Shown here: positions 32,782 to 44,160 of the stretch, in pieces
Numbering within the stretch: position 1 is the first letter of the stretch
Layout of the letters: the number at the start of each line of letters is the position of its first letter
Assembly: GCF_030848805.1 (NCBI RefSeq)
Contig: NC_092365.1
Span: 10,857,760 to 10,921,759, forward strand
DNA length: 64,000 nt
Source of the DNA: Temnothorax longispinosus
Taxonomy: Eukaryota > Arthropoda > Insecta > Hymenoptera > Formicidae
Direction: 5' to 3'
Notes under the pieces: model-generated
The model's input: only the letters and a program-made list of their open reading frames with translations
Told to the model about the DNA's origin: nothing
Database searches by the model: none
Made by a program: the position numbers and the translations under genes

Positions 32782-33451
32782 ATTACAAATGTCAGATGTT
32801 TCGTCTACATATATTGTAAATTTTGTGTTCTGAATCTTGTCAACGACACGTTCCGTCTCAATTTGGCACAAAACGTTAGTAATAATGTTTTTACATTTTG
32901 TACAACCCATGCTCATGCTTTGCAAAACATCAGGATCTTTTCCTTGGTATTGAAAGAATTCAAGAATTTTTTTTTGCATTTTGATGAGAAATATTTATAT
33001 CAACGATTAATGCGGCATATCTAATATCCGCTTCTTTTACACGCTCATCAAATGTTCGCAATTCATTAGTTTGCGTATTCGAATCTTTATTGGATTTGCT
33101 TATTTCACTACAACTACTCTTACATTTGTCAATATGTGTTTTCGATTTCGCGTGATAATTGATTTTTGAGCTACAAGCAATAGATTTATCGCAAATTAAA
33201 CAATAAAATAAATTTGGATCATGTGGCACTTCGCGTAACCAACATTTATATTGCTCAATATGTAACCATGATTTACGAAATTTTGTTATTGACAAATTAT
33301 TATCATCATTACTTGATGGTAAATTTTTCGCAATATTTTTTTTGTGAGACGCAGAATCCGGATGTTTTAAAATATGTGTTGTATTGCAGGAAAAATTTTT
33401 ATTGCATATACTGCAGTAATAAAGCATATTATCGGATGGTTGCGTACCCAA
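32782..33451 (-). pseudogene. hAT transposase, N-terminal part (5' of copia insertion)
   Basis: The frame from 33451 starts MGTQPSDNMLYYCSICNKNF and has two zinc-finger-like units (YCSICNKNF..NTTHILKH and YCLICDKSIAC..NYHAKSKTH), as in hAT/ZMYM-type transposases. At a run of nine A residues (plus 32968-32976) the frame shifts by one base and continues MQKKILEFF, reaching TIYVDETSDI, the first catalytic Asp region, where the copia element interrupts it. The rest is at 27050-27398. A homopolymer sequencing error could account for the shift. Confidence 0.75.
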
Positions 33452-33459
33452 GATTTGTA

Positions 33460-33905
33460 ACGATCATCAGTAAACTAAGCTTCTGAAAAGCTTCGCTACG
33501 TCTTTTCGTCGGTTCGTTACACATCCCTTTATACAAAAAAAAAAGGAAAAAATTGCAATATATATATCAATAATAGCAAAAATGTAGTGTGTCACAGAAA
33601 GAGATCAGGACCCCGCGGTTCGTCACTCTTACAGTATTCAGCGACTTAATAAAACTCTCTCTTTCCGTGTGTATGTGTATTGTATGTGTATGTGTATGTG
33701 TATTGTGTGTGTGTGAAATACCTTAGTATAGTATTATTTTGCGAACTCAAGGCGACAACAAGCTAATCAACAGCAAGACGGTTGCGTTCAAAATGAGCGT
33801 TTCTAACTTAGAAAAACAATTGAAGATCGAGACGCGGCTCATCGCGTGAAATAGATCGGTGGGTGGGTAAAGAAGGCTGTTTTTTAGCGTGCGTGCCTCC
33901 TTCAG
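33460..33905. other. Non-coding stretch with TGTGTA microsatellite
   Basis: No gene is supported. TGTGTATGTGTAT repeats lie at about 33668-33715. The end of the stretch reads like an intron with a 3' splice site (CCTCCTTCAG) leading into the LRP-like exon. Confidence 0.4.
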
Positions 33906-34313
33906 CCGCGTCGCCCGCGGATTAAATACCGGCAGTATCAAGAGAGCATTATTGGATAGCACGCAGCGGCAAGTGATCGTTTTGCATATCGGCCGGGCGA
34001 ACGGTCTGACAGTTGACTATATCGGGCGCAAATTGTACTGAGCTGACATTGTTTCGTATCACATAGTCTATCCGTTTAGTGTTACGCAGTATCGGGACTA
34101 CATTTATTGGGCGGATTAAAATACAGGTGACATCGAGAGGGCGGACAAACTCACTGGAGCGAATCGTACCAAGATTTATACTAATCTGGCGTCAGTGACG
34201 GATTTGAAAGTGTTTCACACGTCGCGACAGGCCGGCTCGAACCCGTGTGCGATCGCAAATTGCAATTGCAGCCACCTCTGCATCGCTTTGCCAGAATTTC
34301 GAATTAAGGCCAG
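33906..34313 (+). pseudogene. LRP5/6 (arrow)-like exon fragment
   Basis: After a CTTCAG acceptor the plus strand encodes pieces of an LDL-receptor-class beta-propeller: SIKRALLDSTQRQ, GRANGLTVDYIGRKLY, YRDYIYWAD, DIERADKLTGANRTK, then an EGF-like start GSNPCAIANCNCSHLCIALP. The order and the propeller-to-EGF transition match LRP5/6-type receptors. Stop codons stand at two places where Trp or another residue of YWAD(W) is expected (about 34039 and 34120), and the segment between the two YWTD units is shortened. It ends at a GCCAG|GTTAGT donor. This is a decayed fragment, not a working receptor gene. Confidence 0.65.
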
Positions 34314-34407
34314 GTTAGTTACAAACAATTTATTATTATTTGACAGCATATTGGATACCGAAATTATGTTACTTATGATTTTCTATCTATCTGTCTAGAA
34401 AAGACAG

Positions 34408-34945
34408 CGAGATGGCCGAGATGTACAGCAAGCGCGTAGACTGTGATGAATATGACGATCATTTCTTTGTTGACGCAAATGAAGAAAGTTTGAAGCGTTT
34501 ATTCGACAAGATGACGAACGAGGTAGTTGAAATTAACATTTATTACTAAATATATATATATATAAATTATCGCACTGATCTAATCGCGCAAATTATTTAG
34601 CTTGCAGACAACCAGTTAACCAGTGAGCAGAAAAAAGAAATGGACAAGGAATTATTCGGGAGTACATCGCTTTATTCTCTGTTTAGAGAAATAATTGGAT
34701 TCTTTGCGAATCGATCGTGTTATGCTAAATTTAAATTCCGTTTCATGTCAGGTACAGTTAAAGACGACATTGATAATTTCGTTACGCATGCGTTTGTAGA
34801 AGACACAAGCGATGAGACAATCACTATTGTGAAAAACGTGAATGCACGTGAGCAAACATCTATAAAAATTGTCAAATGTAAATGGATCGAGGAATGTTTT
34901 AAAAATGGCCGAATATGTGACATTACAGATTACCTAATTGATTAA
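34408..34945 (+). pseudogene. DNA ligase IV-like C-terminal exons (BRCT)
   Basis: Two exons: about 34408-34522 (after AAGACAG, donor GAG|GTAGTT) and 34601-34945 (acceptor ATTATTTAG). They join in frame. The peptide has YDDHFFVDANEESLKRLFDK, then a BRCT-like fold with FRFMSGTVKDDIDNFVTHAF and IVKCKWIEECFKNGR, ending DITDYLID and stop. The order and the YLI-type C terminus resemble the last BRCT of DNA ligase IV, the NHEJ ligase. There is no stop or frameshift in the two exons, but the upstream catalytic exons are not in the window before unrelated sequence, so it appears to be a partial copy. A real gene with distant exons is possible. Confidence 0.55.
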
Positions 34946-34950
34946 AGATG

Positions 34951-35948
34951 TAGGGGAGAGTAGGCTCCCTTGAGCCACGGGGTCCAATGTGACAGTGCGA
35001 GTTTTCTGTATTAACGTTCTGCAAAATAGTGACGGTGGGTATGAAAACTTTCGTTTTCAAAACATATAACTTCCATCAAAAAATTATGCCGAAATAAGCA
35101 TATATACTTTAGTTAAAGGCAGATATGTAATTGGAGCCTTGCAAAGTAAATTTTTACTTGTCATAACTTTTTGATATGTATGGATTTCTAAGGATTCTAC
35201 AGTTAAAAAAAATTCATAAGACGTTCGTCGGGATCTAGGTTCAATACCAAAGTGCGCACAAAAACGTTTAATTGTTTTGTATCTGAAATATTTACGATAA
35301 ATAATATCAATGTTCAGTGGGGTCCAATGTGACGCAGGTTGATGGGGTCCTCTGTGCCACGCTTACAGAACTACACTTTTTCCTATAAAATGAAATAATT
35401 TCCATCGATAATCATCTCCACACTTTTATTTTCTCTTATTTTCACCCTTTAGTTACAGATCACATGTAATCGAGTCGCTATGAGGCAATATTCGTTGATC
35501 TCTACTAAAGTGAGGTTATATCGATGTTCAGTGGGGTCCAATGTGACGCAGGTTGATGGGGTCCTTTGCCACGCTTACAGAACTACGCTTATTTTCGCTT
35601 AGTTACAGATCACATGTAATCTAGTCGCTGTGAGGCTTTGTTTTCAGTTTTCAATTAGATCTCTTCTACGTGTCACAGAATACCCTACCTTTCACATTAC
35701 ATGTCACAGTGTACCCTACGCTATGGCTCAATCGACCCCACGCTTTTGGTCCACTGTGAAAAACGCAGCATTTCGAAATATCATTATTTTTGCAAAATAT
35801 TTCTGAAAATTTACTTCTTAAATCATTTACAAACAAAGTTTATTATATTAAACATCGAATAATCTCATTTATATTATAATGAAGTTATTAAAAATCATTT
35901 TTAATGTGATTTGAAAAAACGTGGTTCAAAGGTGCCCACTCTCCCCTA
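34951..35948. mobile_element. 1-kb non-autonomous TIR element
   Basis: TAGGGGAGAGTAGGCTCCCT at the left and the inverse-like GGTGCCCACTCTCCCCTA at the right form imperfect TIRs of about 28 bp (GAGCCAC/GTGGTTC continue the pairing). Internal direct repeats: GTTCAGTGGGGTCCAATGTG at 35312 and 35526, and AGTTACAGATCACATGTAAT at 35452 and 35600. No transposase frame is seen. Confidence 0.7.
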
Positions 35949-36226
35949 TGTATGTATATTGCTAGTTGTTTAATTATAAATATACCCTATTATAATACCC
36001 TATTATTAGATTAATAAGATTTTTTTTATTATTTTTATAATAGCAGATCTTGCTCGTAGTAGATATTACGCTTAAAAAGCATAAGCGTGTAATAAATATC
36101 GTCCGTAATAAATATCACGCTTAAAAATTAAAAACGTAACAAATCTTGTTCACATAATAGACATCTCGATCGCTTGTAAAATATAAATGTGTAAAGGAAC
36201 TTGCTGTGTGTGTATATACATATACA

Positions 36227-36269
<43 letters not shown>
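35949..36269. other. AT-rich spacer ending in a TA microsatellite
   Basis: Low-complexity DNA; TA repeats occupy about 36230-36270. No gene. Confidence 0.6.
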
Positions 36270-36274
<5 letters not shown>

Positions 36275-39239
36275 GACGTTGCGGCTCGCCGCACCGTCGC
36301 GGCGCCCCGCCGCCGTCACAAGGCGCGGAATTTCGCGCCCAGGGACGGACCAGGGAGGCAACGACGAGATCCCCAGGGGTCGTATTTAATCGCGTTTCCG
36401 CATTTTGATTACCTTCTTTTGTTTTTTTTATGCAATGTAATACGCGCGGCACCTCACCCACACCACGGCAAACCTTCGAGGGAGTATTTGGCGAAGGAAA
36501 TCAAGGACGATCGATAACCAAGGAGGGGTGGCAAACACGGAAGCAGCAGAGATCGCGGGCTGGCGAGAGCAACGCCGCAGGCGGGCGGCACGTGCGGCAG
36601 CGACGGACGAGGCCGCCGATAGCGGGGCCCCAAGCGCTTGGGTAAACACCCGGCTTCAGCAAATGATCTCCACAAAACACCGACCCACGGGGTAGCTGGC
36701 CACCGCCCCAGGGTCAAACCGGAGGCACACCGGCACGAGCGAAGTTCCGTCCGCCGCTAAGGACAAAAATTTGAGGAGTCGCACGCCGCCGAGGGACCGT
36801 TGCCCGCCCCCGAAGGATCTCGTATCGACAGCACTGCGCCGGGACACCGCGGGCTTGCAAGCTCGCGCCCGATAGGCTCGCGCGCCCCTCAGGAAGGGGT
36901 ACCGTATCGATTCCGCAATCGAGCGGGTTTAGCGTTTCACTCTCTGGTCGTCCGTCGGCGAGATACGTTTTCTAAGATACGCGATAGCCACCCCGAGTCG
37001 GGTATTTCGATCGTTGTCTGGCGGATCGAGGATCGTTGGTGGAAGGTGACGGCGAGGAGCCCAGGAGGAGGCGTATCACCGGTGAGGTTGCCCGTAAATC
37101 GCGATATGTAAAGCCACGACACCGCCCTCCGGTGCACGCTCTCGCTCGGGATAACGCATGTTAAGATCGAGTGTAATTTCGCGATCGATAACGAGAGCAA
37201 AGGGCCTCGGGATGGTATCGTGGCGGCGGAACCGTGGTACAAGCGTTATGGCGAATCCCTGGAGATCGCGATAGGCGTTAATGAGTTCGATATCGCGAGT
37301 ATATTGCGTTGTCCTCGCGACCTTGGTGTACGGCCGCCTACGGGCCGGTACTTCGTAAATTGCGTTACCGTTTCTTCGCGTCGGGAAATTCTTGTGTTCG
37401 AGCGTCGGTGTTAGCGTATTACGGGTTGATAATTGTGTTTGCGTTGGGATGTCGATGGCATTGTTAATTGCGGTCGAATGTCGTTCCCGCTGATTGATTA
37501 ATTATGTTAGACTTGTACTCGCGTTAAGAAATTACCGGCATTCACACGTTTCGTGCGTTTAGATGTTACTTGCGTAGTTCTTCATGGCGTTCCGTGGTTA
37601 TTAGCGATATCGCGACTCTAGTATTTCGCGTTGACCGGTATTCCGCATCATTGGAGAACCGCATTAATCCAGTATTTTGCGTTAGTTATCGTATTCTTTG
37701 CCTGGTTAAGGGGAGGTTACACTTCATAACGATGAAAAAATCGAATTTTTTTTTTTGCTTAATTTTCATCCTTAAGTTGTTAAGAATACGTGGGCAAAAG
37801 GATATTTTCATATCGAAAGTATTTTAAGTATTTTCGCCGTGAAGACTGACGAAAAGCGCATCGCGGCAGCGGATAAAAACATGTCGGAGTTCGTAAAAAA
37901 GGCCAGGATAGAAAAAATCAACATGCAAATACAGCAGAACAATTTCTTTGAGGAAGAAGAAGGGACTCTATATGGTGCTGGAATGGCTGATTAGATGTAA
38001 GTTGTCAAAAACAAACATTAAATACGATTTTTTACTACGTAAAACTTTAAACGCGTTTTTCTCGAAACAGCATTTTTCGGCGCGCGGGGCGCTCTACAGC
38101 TTTAACGGATGAACCGATTTCAATGAATGACGGCGCAAAAAAAAGGAAATTTAATTTAGGGGGCCTTCAGGAAGCGTTTTTTTCAAAAAATTGATTGCAA
38201 ATAATTTTTTTCGAACGTTGAAGCAAAAGAAAAACAGGGAAAAAAGAGGTTTTTTTTTCAAACGGCCACCATTTTGTTATAAGGGGGTTTTTTAAAAATC
38301 GGAAAATCATAAGGCCCCCCAAATTTAATCTATTTTAAGAATTTTTTTGGTTTTTTGGTTTCAGATCAACTGGCAAGGCTGTGGAATGCCCCGCGCACAT
38401 AGAACCACGCCGTGTGTGGCTTCGTGGACTGAGAGCTGGAGCCGCCATTTTTAATTATTTTCTTCTGAAAAATTTTTTAATTAATCTCTATTTATGTACG
38501 AATTAAAGCCCCGAAAAGTTTTTTCCATATGTATTTATTTTATATAAAAAAAAAATTCCTGAAATTGAGGCATTTTTTGGGCCTCTGAGGTGTAACCTCC
38601 CCTTAAATGACTCGGCGCCTCCCCGTTGCGCCCGAGCAGAATCACTCGCGTTAGGTTAAGATATCACTGCGACAGAGTTTTCGTACGGTTTTCGACTCGA
38701 ATTATTAATTGTTTGAGAATAGCGCCTTCAGCGTGTTTATTAGAGACTCAATTAATACTCCGTGGGTGTCTCGCGTCCGCCTGAATATTATTTCTGTTAG
38801 ATGAATCCAGACACCCCGCCACCGGCTATTCTTGATTTATTTATTGAAGTTATCTTGTGTTTGATCGAAGCCGGATGGATACATGTTGTTATTTTCTCGA
38901 CAACCAGCACTCAATAAATGTTATTTTCTTTGTTATCTGACTGAGTATGAAATTAACGTGTCACCCCGCCGAATATCGCGCTGCCCTTCATTAACCCCGC
39001 CCGTGATTAGGTCAAGCTAGCCGATTCCACGCACCTCCACACTTCGTTTTGCGTCTCGTTTAGGTTTTCGCGATTTCGTGGACGCGAATGTACGCGTCTG
39101 GCGCCCAACATTCGGAACATTTCGTGGAGTATCGGAGGTGCGAGGAAATCACTAGAGAGGCCAACCACCCCGCTCTCCTAAGTCCTTTTGATCCGGCACA
39201 CGTCCCGGAGCGGTCCGGGAGTGCAAAAAGTCGTGACAA
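36270..39239 (+). mobile_element. Long LTR with primer site, TA-flanked
   Basis: A GC-rich insertion in a TA microsatellite, starting TGTGACGTTGCGG and ending GTCGTGACA. Near the right it has an AATAAA (about 38914) and TGGCGCCCAACATTCGG at 39099-39115, a tRNA-Lys-type primer-site candidate. This suggests an LTR from 36270 to about 39098 plus a stub of internal DNA. Without the nested TTAA element (37710-38602) the LTR is about 1.9 kb. Open frames inside it (both strands) look accidental. A start TGTGACG and the TCTGGCG junction are shared with the element at 40294. Confidence 0.45.
37710..38602. mobile_element. TTAA-flanked non-autonomous element (piggyBac-like)
   Basis: GGGGAGGTTACAC at 37710 and its exact inverse ending at 38602 are bordered by TTAA on both sides (37706-37709 and 38603-38606). 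It is 893 bp and interrupts the LTR-like sequence. A short stretch at 37842-37995 encodes SEFVKKARIEKINMQIQQNN and an acidic end EEEEGTLYGAGMAD before a stop, possibly a last-exon remnant of a captured or transposase gene. Confidence 0.75.
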
Positions 39240-39332
39240 TATATATATATATATATATATACACAATATATAAATCATTCAGGACACGGTTCAATAATGT
39301 AAAATAGTGGCATGCAACAATTAAATCTCTTA
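39240..39332. other. TA microsatellite and AT-rich DNA
   Basis: Continuation of the TA repeat that flanks the long LTR; no gene. Confidence 0.7.
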
Positions 39333-39462
39333 GAACATATCCAGACAAACTTGCATGGGTGCATAAGGAAATAGATTGGTCCCATTTCCTTATACACATG
39401 TATATGAACTAATCAATTTCTTTATGTTTATGCGCTATACAAATTTGTTTGGATATATCCTT
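39333..39462. mobile_element. MITE family B, copy 2
   Basis: ATATCCAGACAAACTTGCAT at the left and the inverse ACAAATTTGTTTGGATAT at the right, as in 7621-7741. About 130 bp. Confidence 0.7.
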
Positions 39463-39840
39463 ACATGCTCTTTTTAAGAGCGGAAAATTGCACCACAAAT
39501 ATACTTGTATTATATATCATTCATATCCCTATTTTTTCCTTATTATAAACTTTTAAATAAATAAAACATTTATGTTTGTAATTCCTCTCATGATAAATTC
39601 AATGACATTGAAAATTATTTCCTTATTTTGCTTTATTTTTTATACATTGAAGCATTTTAATTTAATCTTGATACACACAACTGTCAAAATATACAATGAC
39701 AGTCACTCACGAAGTAAGTACAATGAAAGAACCAATTGGCATTGCGGAAAAGAGGCAACAATAAATTGATTTAATACAGTAATTTTAAGAGAGGAAGAAT
39801 GTTGTACCTTGTATATGCGTAAAACTTCAAATATATTATA

Positions 39841-39919
<79 letters not shown>

Positions 39920-39930
39920 ATATATATATA
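39463..39930. other. AT-rich spacer with TA microsatellite
   Basis: No gene; TA repeat from about 39845 to 39930. Confidence 0.7.
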
Positions 39931-40145
39931 TGTAGGTCTAGAGGTATGTTCCGGGACTGTTTACGTTTTTTGAAATGTACAGTCCTGGAATATAACGCAT
40001 ATATATGTAATCAGATTCAAAAAATTGTCCCGAAACGTGCCGTAGGACATGAATTTTTTCCAGGACAGTCCTGGAAACTGCCAAATGTCCTGGAATATAC
40101 CGATGTAAAAAAATAAAAGTCCCGGAACATACTTCCGGACCTACA
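39931..40145. mobile_element. Palindromic MITE in a TA repeat
   Basis: TGTAGGTCTAGAGGTATGTT at the left is matched inverted by AACATACTTCCGGACCTACA at the right. Several CCTGGAATAT/GTCCCGGAAC motifs repeat inside. Both sides are TA repeats, fitting a TA target. Confidence 0.8.
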
Positions 40146-40293
40146 TATATATATATATATATATATATACATTTTCTCCCACTTTTCTGACGGAAGAGAC
40201 CACCACTTTTTCGCAGTTTCCGTTGAGAAACAATATGTACGTTATACATTTAATGGCAAATAAATTTAATGACAGAAAGAAGAATAGTATAAT

Positions 40294-40877
40294 GTGACGA
40301 TATGCGTATTTGTCACTAGCGCTACGGCCCTGACGGCCACCTAGCGCCTATTCAACGTACACTCCTGTGCCCGAGCGGTGGGACAGCCCGAGCGGTGGGG
40401 CATACCAAGCGGTGGGGCAGCCCCCACCGCCCTCACTCGGGGTATAAATAGGGGACTCGAGCCGACTCGAGTCACCAGTCCTGTCCGACTCCTGCTTCCG
40501 ACACGACCGGTCTCCGAGACCGCTTCTCTAGGTTGGGTGCCCCCAACCTCGTCCTCCGTACAGGGAACGGGTGCCCTCGTTCTCACCTGGGTGCCCCCAA
40601 CTGAGCTCCTGACCGTCCTACCTGATAGATATAAGCCGCGCCTCCGTAAGGCCACCGGGCCTCCGTGCTTGTCCGCGAATCCGTCTCTGCCAATTGTGAA
40701 CTCGTCTACTCAAGGCAACCGCGCGCCTCCGTAAGGCCACCGGGCCTCCGTGCTTGTCCGCGAATCCGTCTCTGCCAATTGTGAACTCGTCTACTCAAGG
40801 CAACCGCGCGCCTCCGTACTCGTCCGCGGATCTGACCACGCATCGACCCTTCCACGTACACAGCGGCTCAGCGGAGC

Positions 40878-40911
<34 letters not shown>

Positions 40912-41008
40912 CACGGACGCCCTCCATCATTTCTGTATTAAATAGCTTGTAAGAATAAAGAATATTTTGTAAAACCAACCAGTGTCTCCACGTTTTCTCA
41001 CCCTGGTC
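40294..41008 (+). repeat. LTR-like segment with TATA box and poly(A) signal
   Basis: Starts TGTGACGATATGCG, carries TATAAATA at 40443-40450, an 85-bp tandem repeat (units at 40638, 40723, 40808), a CA microsatellite (40881-40909) and AATAAAG near 40956. At 41009 TGGCGAGCAAATTCCGAG follows, in the place of a primer-binding site. The arrangement is that of a 5' LTR. The matching 3' LTR was not found. Confidence 0.5.
40638..40830. repeat. 85-bp tandem repeat
   Basis: GCGCCTCCGTAAGGCCACCG unit repeated at 40638 and 40723, with a partial third copy at 40808. It lies in the R/U5 part of the LTR-like segment. Confidence 0.9.
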
Positions 41009-41089
41009 TGGCGAGCAAATTCCGAGCGAGAAAACGCGATCGTTACAATAATACCTAACCTAACCTTAAAACCGTCCGCCGAATTACGG

Positions 41090-41644
41090 CAAACTTTTGC
41101 GTTAAAGTCCCCCTGGCTGATATTGCGTAGGCTCCCTGAAGAACAGCTGCGTAGGACGGCCTGCGTACCGGACCCGCCGGAGCAAAGCGTCTCGGAGTTA
41201 GCGGTGGCCGAGGAGCGGGCGTTAGCAATCCCGCTTCTAGACATGCCCGATCTTTCAGATTGGGGGATATTCGATACGGTTCCAGACCCGGCCACACCAG
41301 GAGAGACGGGAGGCAGAGCGGAATGTCCGCAGGCGGACGGGACAGCCCCGCCCGCGATGCTTGACGCGGACGAGGCAATCGCCGTAGCGACAGGTGAGTC
41401 GGCGGCGAGCCGCAAGGACATGGATCCGGAGGCGGAGTTAGCGGCCGTCCAGACGGCGATGCGAACGCTCGAGGCGGAGTTGGCGGCCATCGGGGGCAAT
41501 ATACTAGCCGCGCCCGCCGACCAGGTCGAGGAAGCAGTACCGGGCAATCCGACCGGATCGCCGGACAAGGCGAGCTCCGAGGAGTTCTTCACTCCGTCGG
41601 GGGAGGAGTCGTCAGCGGACGACGGGGCAGCGCCCCACCATTAG
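41090..41644 (+). pseudogene. Acidic gag-like ORF, family unknown
   Basis: The plus strand is open from before the primer-site candidate to 41644; no ATG fits a conventional start near the beginning, the first inside Met being at MPDLSDWG. The product is acidic and Ala/Glu/Pro rich, with a heptad-like AELAAVQTAMRTLEAELAAI stretch. I do not recognise it. Position after an LTR-like segment suggests a gag remnant. Confidence 0.35.
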
Positions 41645-41959
41645 GCTAAGAGCAAGCGTTCCGAGAATGAGGGACAACAGTATTTACATGATTTTTGTTC
41701 ATTTTCAACATCCTCATCCGGCGTATTCAATAATACTATAATCACTTAGATATAAGCGTTTGCGGCTAAGTCCGCCGAGCATTAACTCGTAGGGTAAGTT
41801 TCTCCCCATGGGTGCCGGTTAACAACCATTTTCATTTTCAGTTATTCTTTTCCGGCTCGAGCCCGTTATAATTTGTTTTCTCCGCGCGAACCGGCGCACA
41901 ACGCGCGGACACTCGGCTTGAGCCACCCACTATCTTCAGAAGGGGTCGGTACGACAACC

Positions 41960-42440
41960 GGCGACCCCGTTCGCGAAATGATCAGCCACGCGCTGAAACA
42001 CGCGAACAGCCGCCCATGACTGGCGAAGCGAGGACGAAAGTCAGTCAGGGGAAGTCAACCGAGCGATCGGAGATCGCGTTCGCGAAAAACTTTACCATCG
42101 GCTCAGGCGCGAAACTGAGTATACATGACTGACGAACGGGTGACGAAAGTCAGTCAGAAAAGATAGGCGGAGCGATCCGAGAGCGCGTTCGCGAAAAACT
42201 TTACCATCGGCTCAGACGCGAAGGCGAGCATGCATGACTGACAAACGGATAGCGAAAGTCAATCAGGGAAGATCGGCGAAGCGATCCGAGACCGCGTTCG
42301 CGAAAAACTTTACCATCGGCTCAGACGCGAAGGCGAGCATGCATGACTGACGCACGGGCGACGAAAGCCCGTCAGGGGAAGTCGATCGAGCGATCCGACA
42401 CCGCGTTCGCGAAAAACTTAGCCGCCGGCTCAGGCGCGAA
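41960..42440. repeat. 109-bp GC-rich minisatellite, about 4 copies
   Basis: GCGTTCGCGAAAAACTTTAC-type units start at 42076, 42185, 42294 and 42403, exactly 109 bp apart; a weaker copy precedes them at about 41968. Each contains ATGACTGACG...GAAAGTCAGTCAG. Confidence 0.9.
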
Positions 42441-42512
42441 ACTGAGCGGATATGATAGACGAACGCGAGCGAGGACTTAGTCGGAGAACGAGCGACAAGC
42501 GATCGGACTAGA

Positions 42513-42642
42513 ACTTAGCGAAATCGCGGACCGTGCGCAGCGGGTCGAAAAGATAGCGCGAGGCCGACGTCCAACTGATACTTAGCGAAATCACGGACCA
42601 TGCGGAGCGGGTCGAAAAGATAGCGTGAGGCCGACGTCCAAC
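42513..42642. repeat. 67-bp direct repeat, 2 copies
   Basis: ACTTAGCGAAATC.CGGACC through GAGGCCGACGTCCAAC occurs at 42513 and 42580. Confidence 0.9.
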
Positions 42643-42699
42643 AGCGGCCGGACGACCTTGGTAAACCACCAGGAAGCCGGGACGACATCCTCGGGAACC

Positions 42700-43690
42700 G
42701 GCAGCGGAAGCCAGCTCCCACGGCCCCGAGGATCAGTCAGAGGGGCTCGGCGTCAACGGCGAACATCGTGCGGGTCACCCGGACATCTTCTCCGTGGAAG
42801 TCGTCCGGGAGGATGTCACGTAGCGTAGGAAAGGTCACGCGCATAAGTCGGCGGCGTCGGCGCACGCGAAATACAAAAGTCGTCAACCCAGGGTAGCGGG
42901 CTCAGGGCGCGCGGTGCGCGCGAGCGCAACGTCAATGGAAATTTCCGTGTTGACGCGATAGTACGCCTGTACGCGGAAACAGGTATGGAAGGGGAAAGTG
43001 AAAGCCGCACATCTGGCGCACATCTGACACTACGGCGCAAATAGGCGCCGGAGTGGGGGCTACGATCCCGAAGTGGGGAGCCCGAGCGAGGAGCGTAACT
43101 CGGTGCAGTCAGTCGGGAATCGTCGAAGAGGTGACACTTATATCGCGCGCTAACGTTCCTCGTGTAGAATCTAATTCCGCGAGTCGAGCCCGGACGCGTA
43201 GATGGTTGCCCCGCGGTTCACAACCACCGACACAACGCCCGCGGAAACGCGTTACTTGCTCGCGATACGAAAGCGAGATGGTGCATAGTCACCGAGTGTG
43301 AGAGTGGAAACAAAGCGTACAGTACTTGTACCCAAAGACATGCGTGTCAGCCATTTTGTGAACAACGAAGATCTGTGAACAACTTCCTGCAGGAATATTC
43401 AATTGAATAAATTATTGAATCATATTGTGAAATACATCGAGATTTATCGTCATTTACTTACCTTGTGATACTTATCTGGTCCATCGGCGGTGATCCCACG
43501 AAGTCCCTCGGCGTCAATGAAACGGAGTGCCTTGAGCGGCTAAGTCCCTCGGTGCGGTGAAGCGGAAATCCTTGAATAGTAGCGGCGACGATCCAACGTT
43601 GGCAGGAACCTGAAAATAAAGAGAGATAATTAGATTGAGAATCCGAGTATTCATGATAGCTTACCGTCTCGGTTGGTAAAGGTTAAATCG
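42700..43690. repeat. LTR/leader copy A, related to 45180-46550
   Basis: Several blocks match 45180-46550 in order: a GGTCACCCGGACAT block, a GGAAATTTCC block, GAAGTGGGGAGCCCGAGC, and the terminal GGCAGGAACCTGAAA ... GTCTCGGTTGGTAAAGGT region. On the minus strand this last part shows splice-like sites (TTTTCAG before 43610 and AAG|GTAAGTAAATG at about 43463). It ends at GTGGCGACCGTG (43691), a sequence resembling the primer site of BEL-type elements. This is a diverged retroelement leader; the family is uncertain. Confidence 0.4.
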
Positions 43691-43691
43691 A

Positions 43692-44160
43692 GTGGCGACC
43701 GTGTTAAGGAATCAAACATCGGGATTCGGGCACCCAAATCGCAACGTCCGGTCACAACCTAACCTTGAGACCGTGCTCTTCGCGGTCGCCGCGCCGATTG
43801 ATGAACAGGTCACCCCGAGTAGTTCTACGCAGATTATCGGAGCCTCAGGTTCGCGCGTTACAGGTGCAGCAGGCGGTAGCAGAGCCGGAGCAGTCACGGG
43901 GGAGCGCAGATGCGGCCCCAGCAACACGGGAGGCGGTCCTCCCGAACATGTCGCCCACGCCGCTACTGTCGGCACTACAAGTCCCGCTCCTCAATCCCAT
44001 ACCACCTCCTCTCATTGAGGAAATAGCCGAGGTAGTGGGATATGATTTCCCTATTGGGCCAGAGAATCAGCCCTCCGACGAGTTTGAACTCCGTCGAGGG
44101 AGAGCGACGGCGACGACGAGACGTGGAGGCCTCATTAAAAAGGCCGCGCGAGGCCGGTAG
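43692..44160 (+). pseudogene. gag-like remnant following leader A
   Basis: Two overlapping plus-strand frames (43692-44018 and 43765-44160). The second encodes LIEEIAEVVGYDFPIGPENQ and a basic tail RRGRATATTRRGG. The first shares with 41050 the nucleotide block ACCTAACCTTGAGACCGT. No family motif is recognisable; I infer a broken gag. Confidence 0.3.

Noticed and set aside
36128..37414. Overlapping frames on both strands in GC-rich DNA
   Set aside because: Mutually overlapping, no motif, inside an LTR-like segment.
40927..41592. 221-codon minus-strand frame
   Set aside because: It is antisense to the acidic plus-strand gag-like frame and exists because of its biased GC-rich codons.
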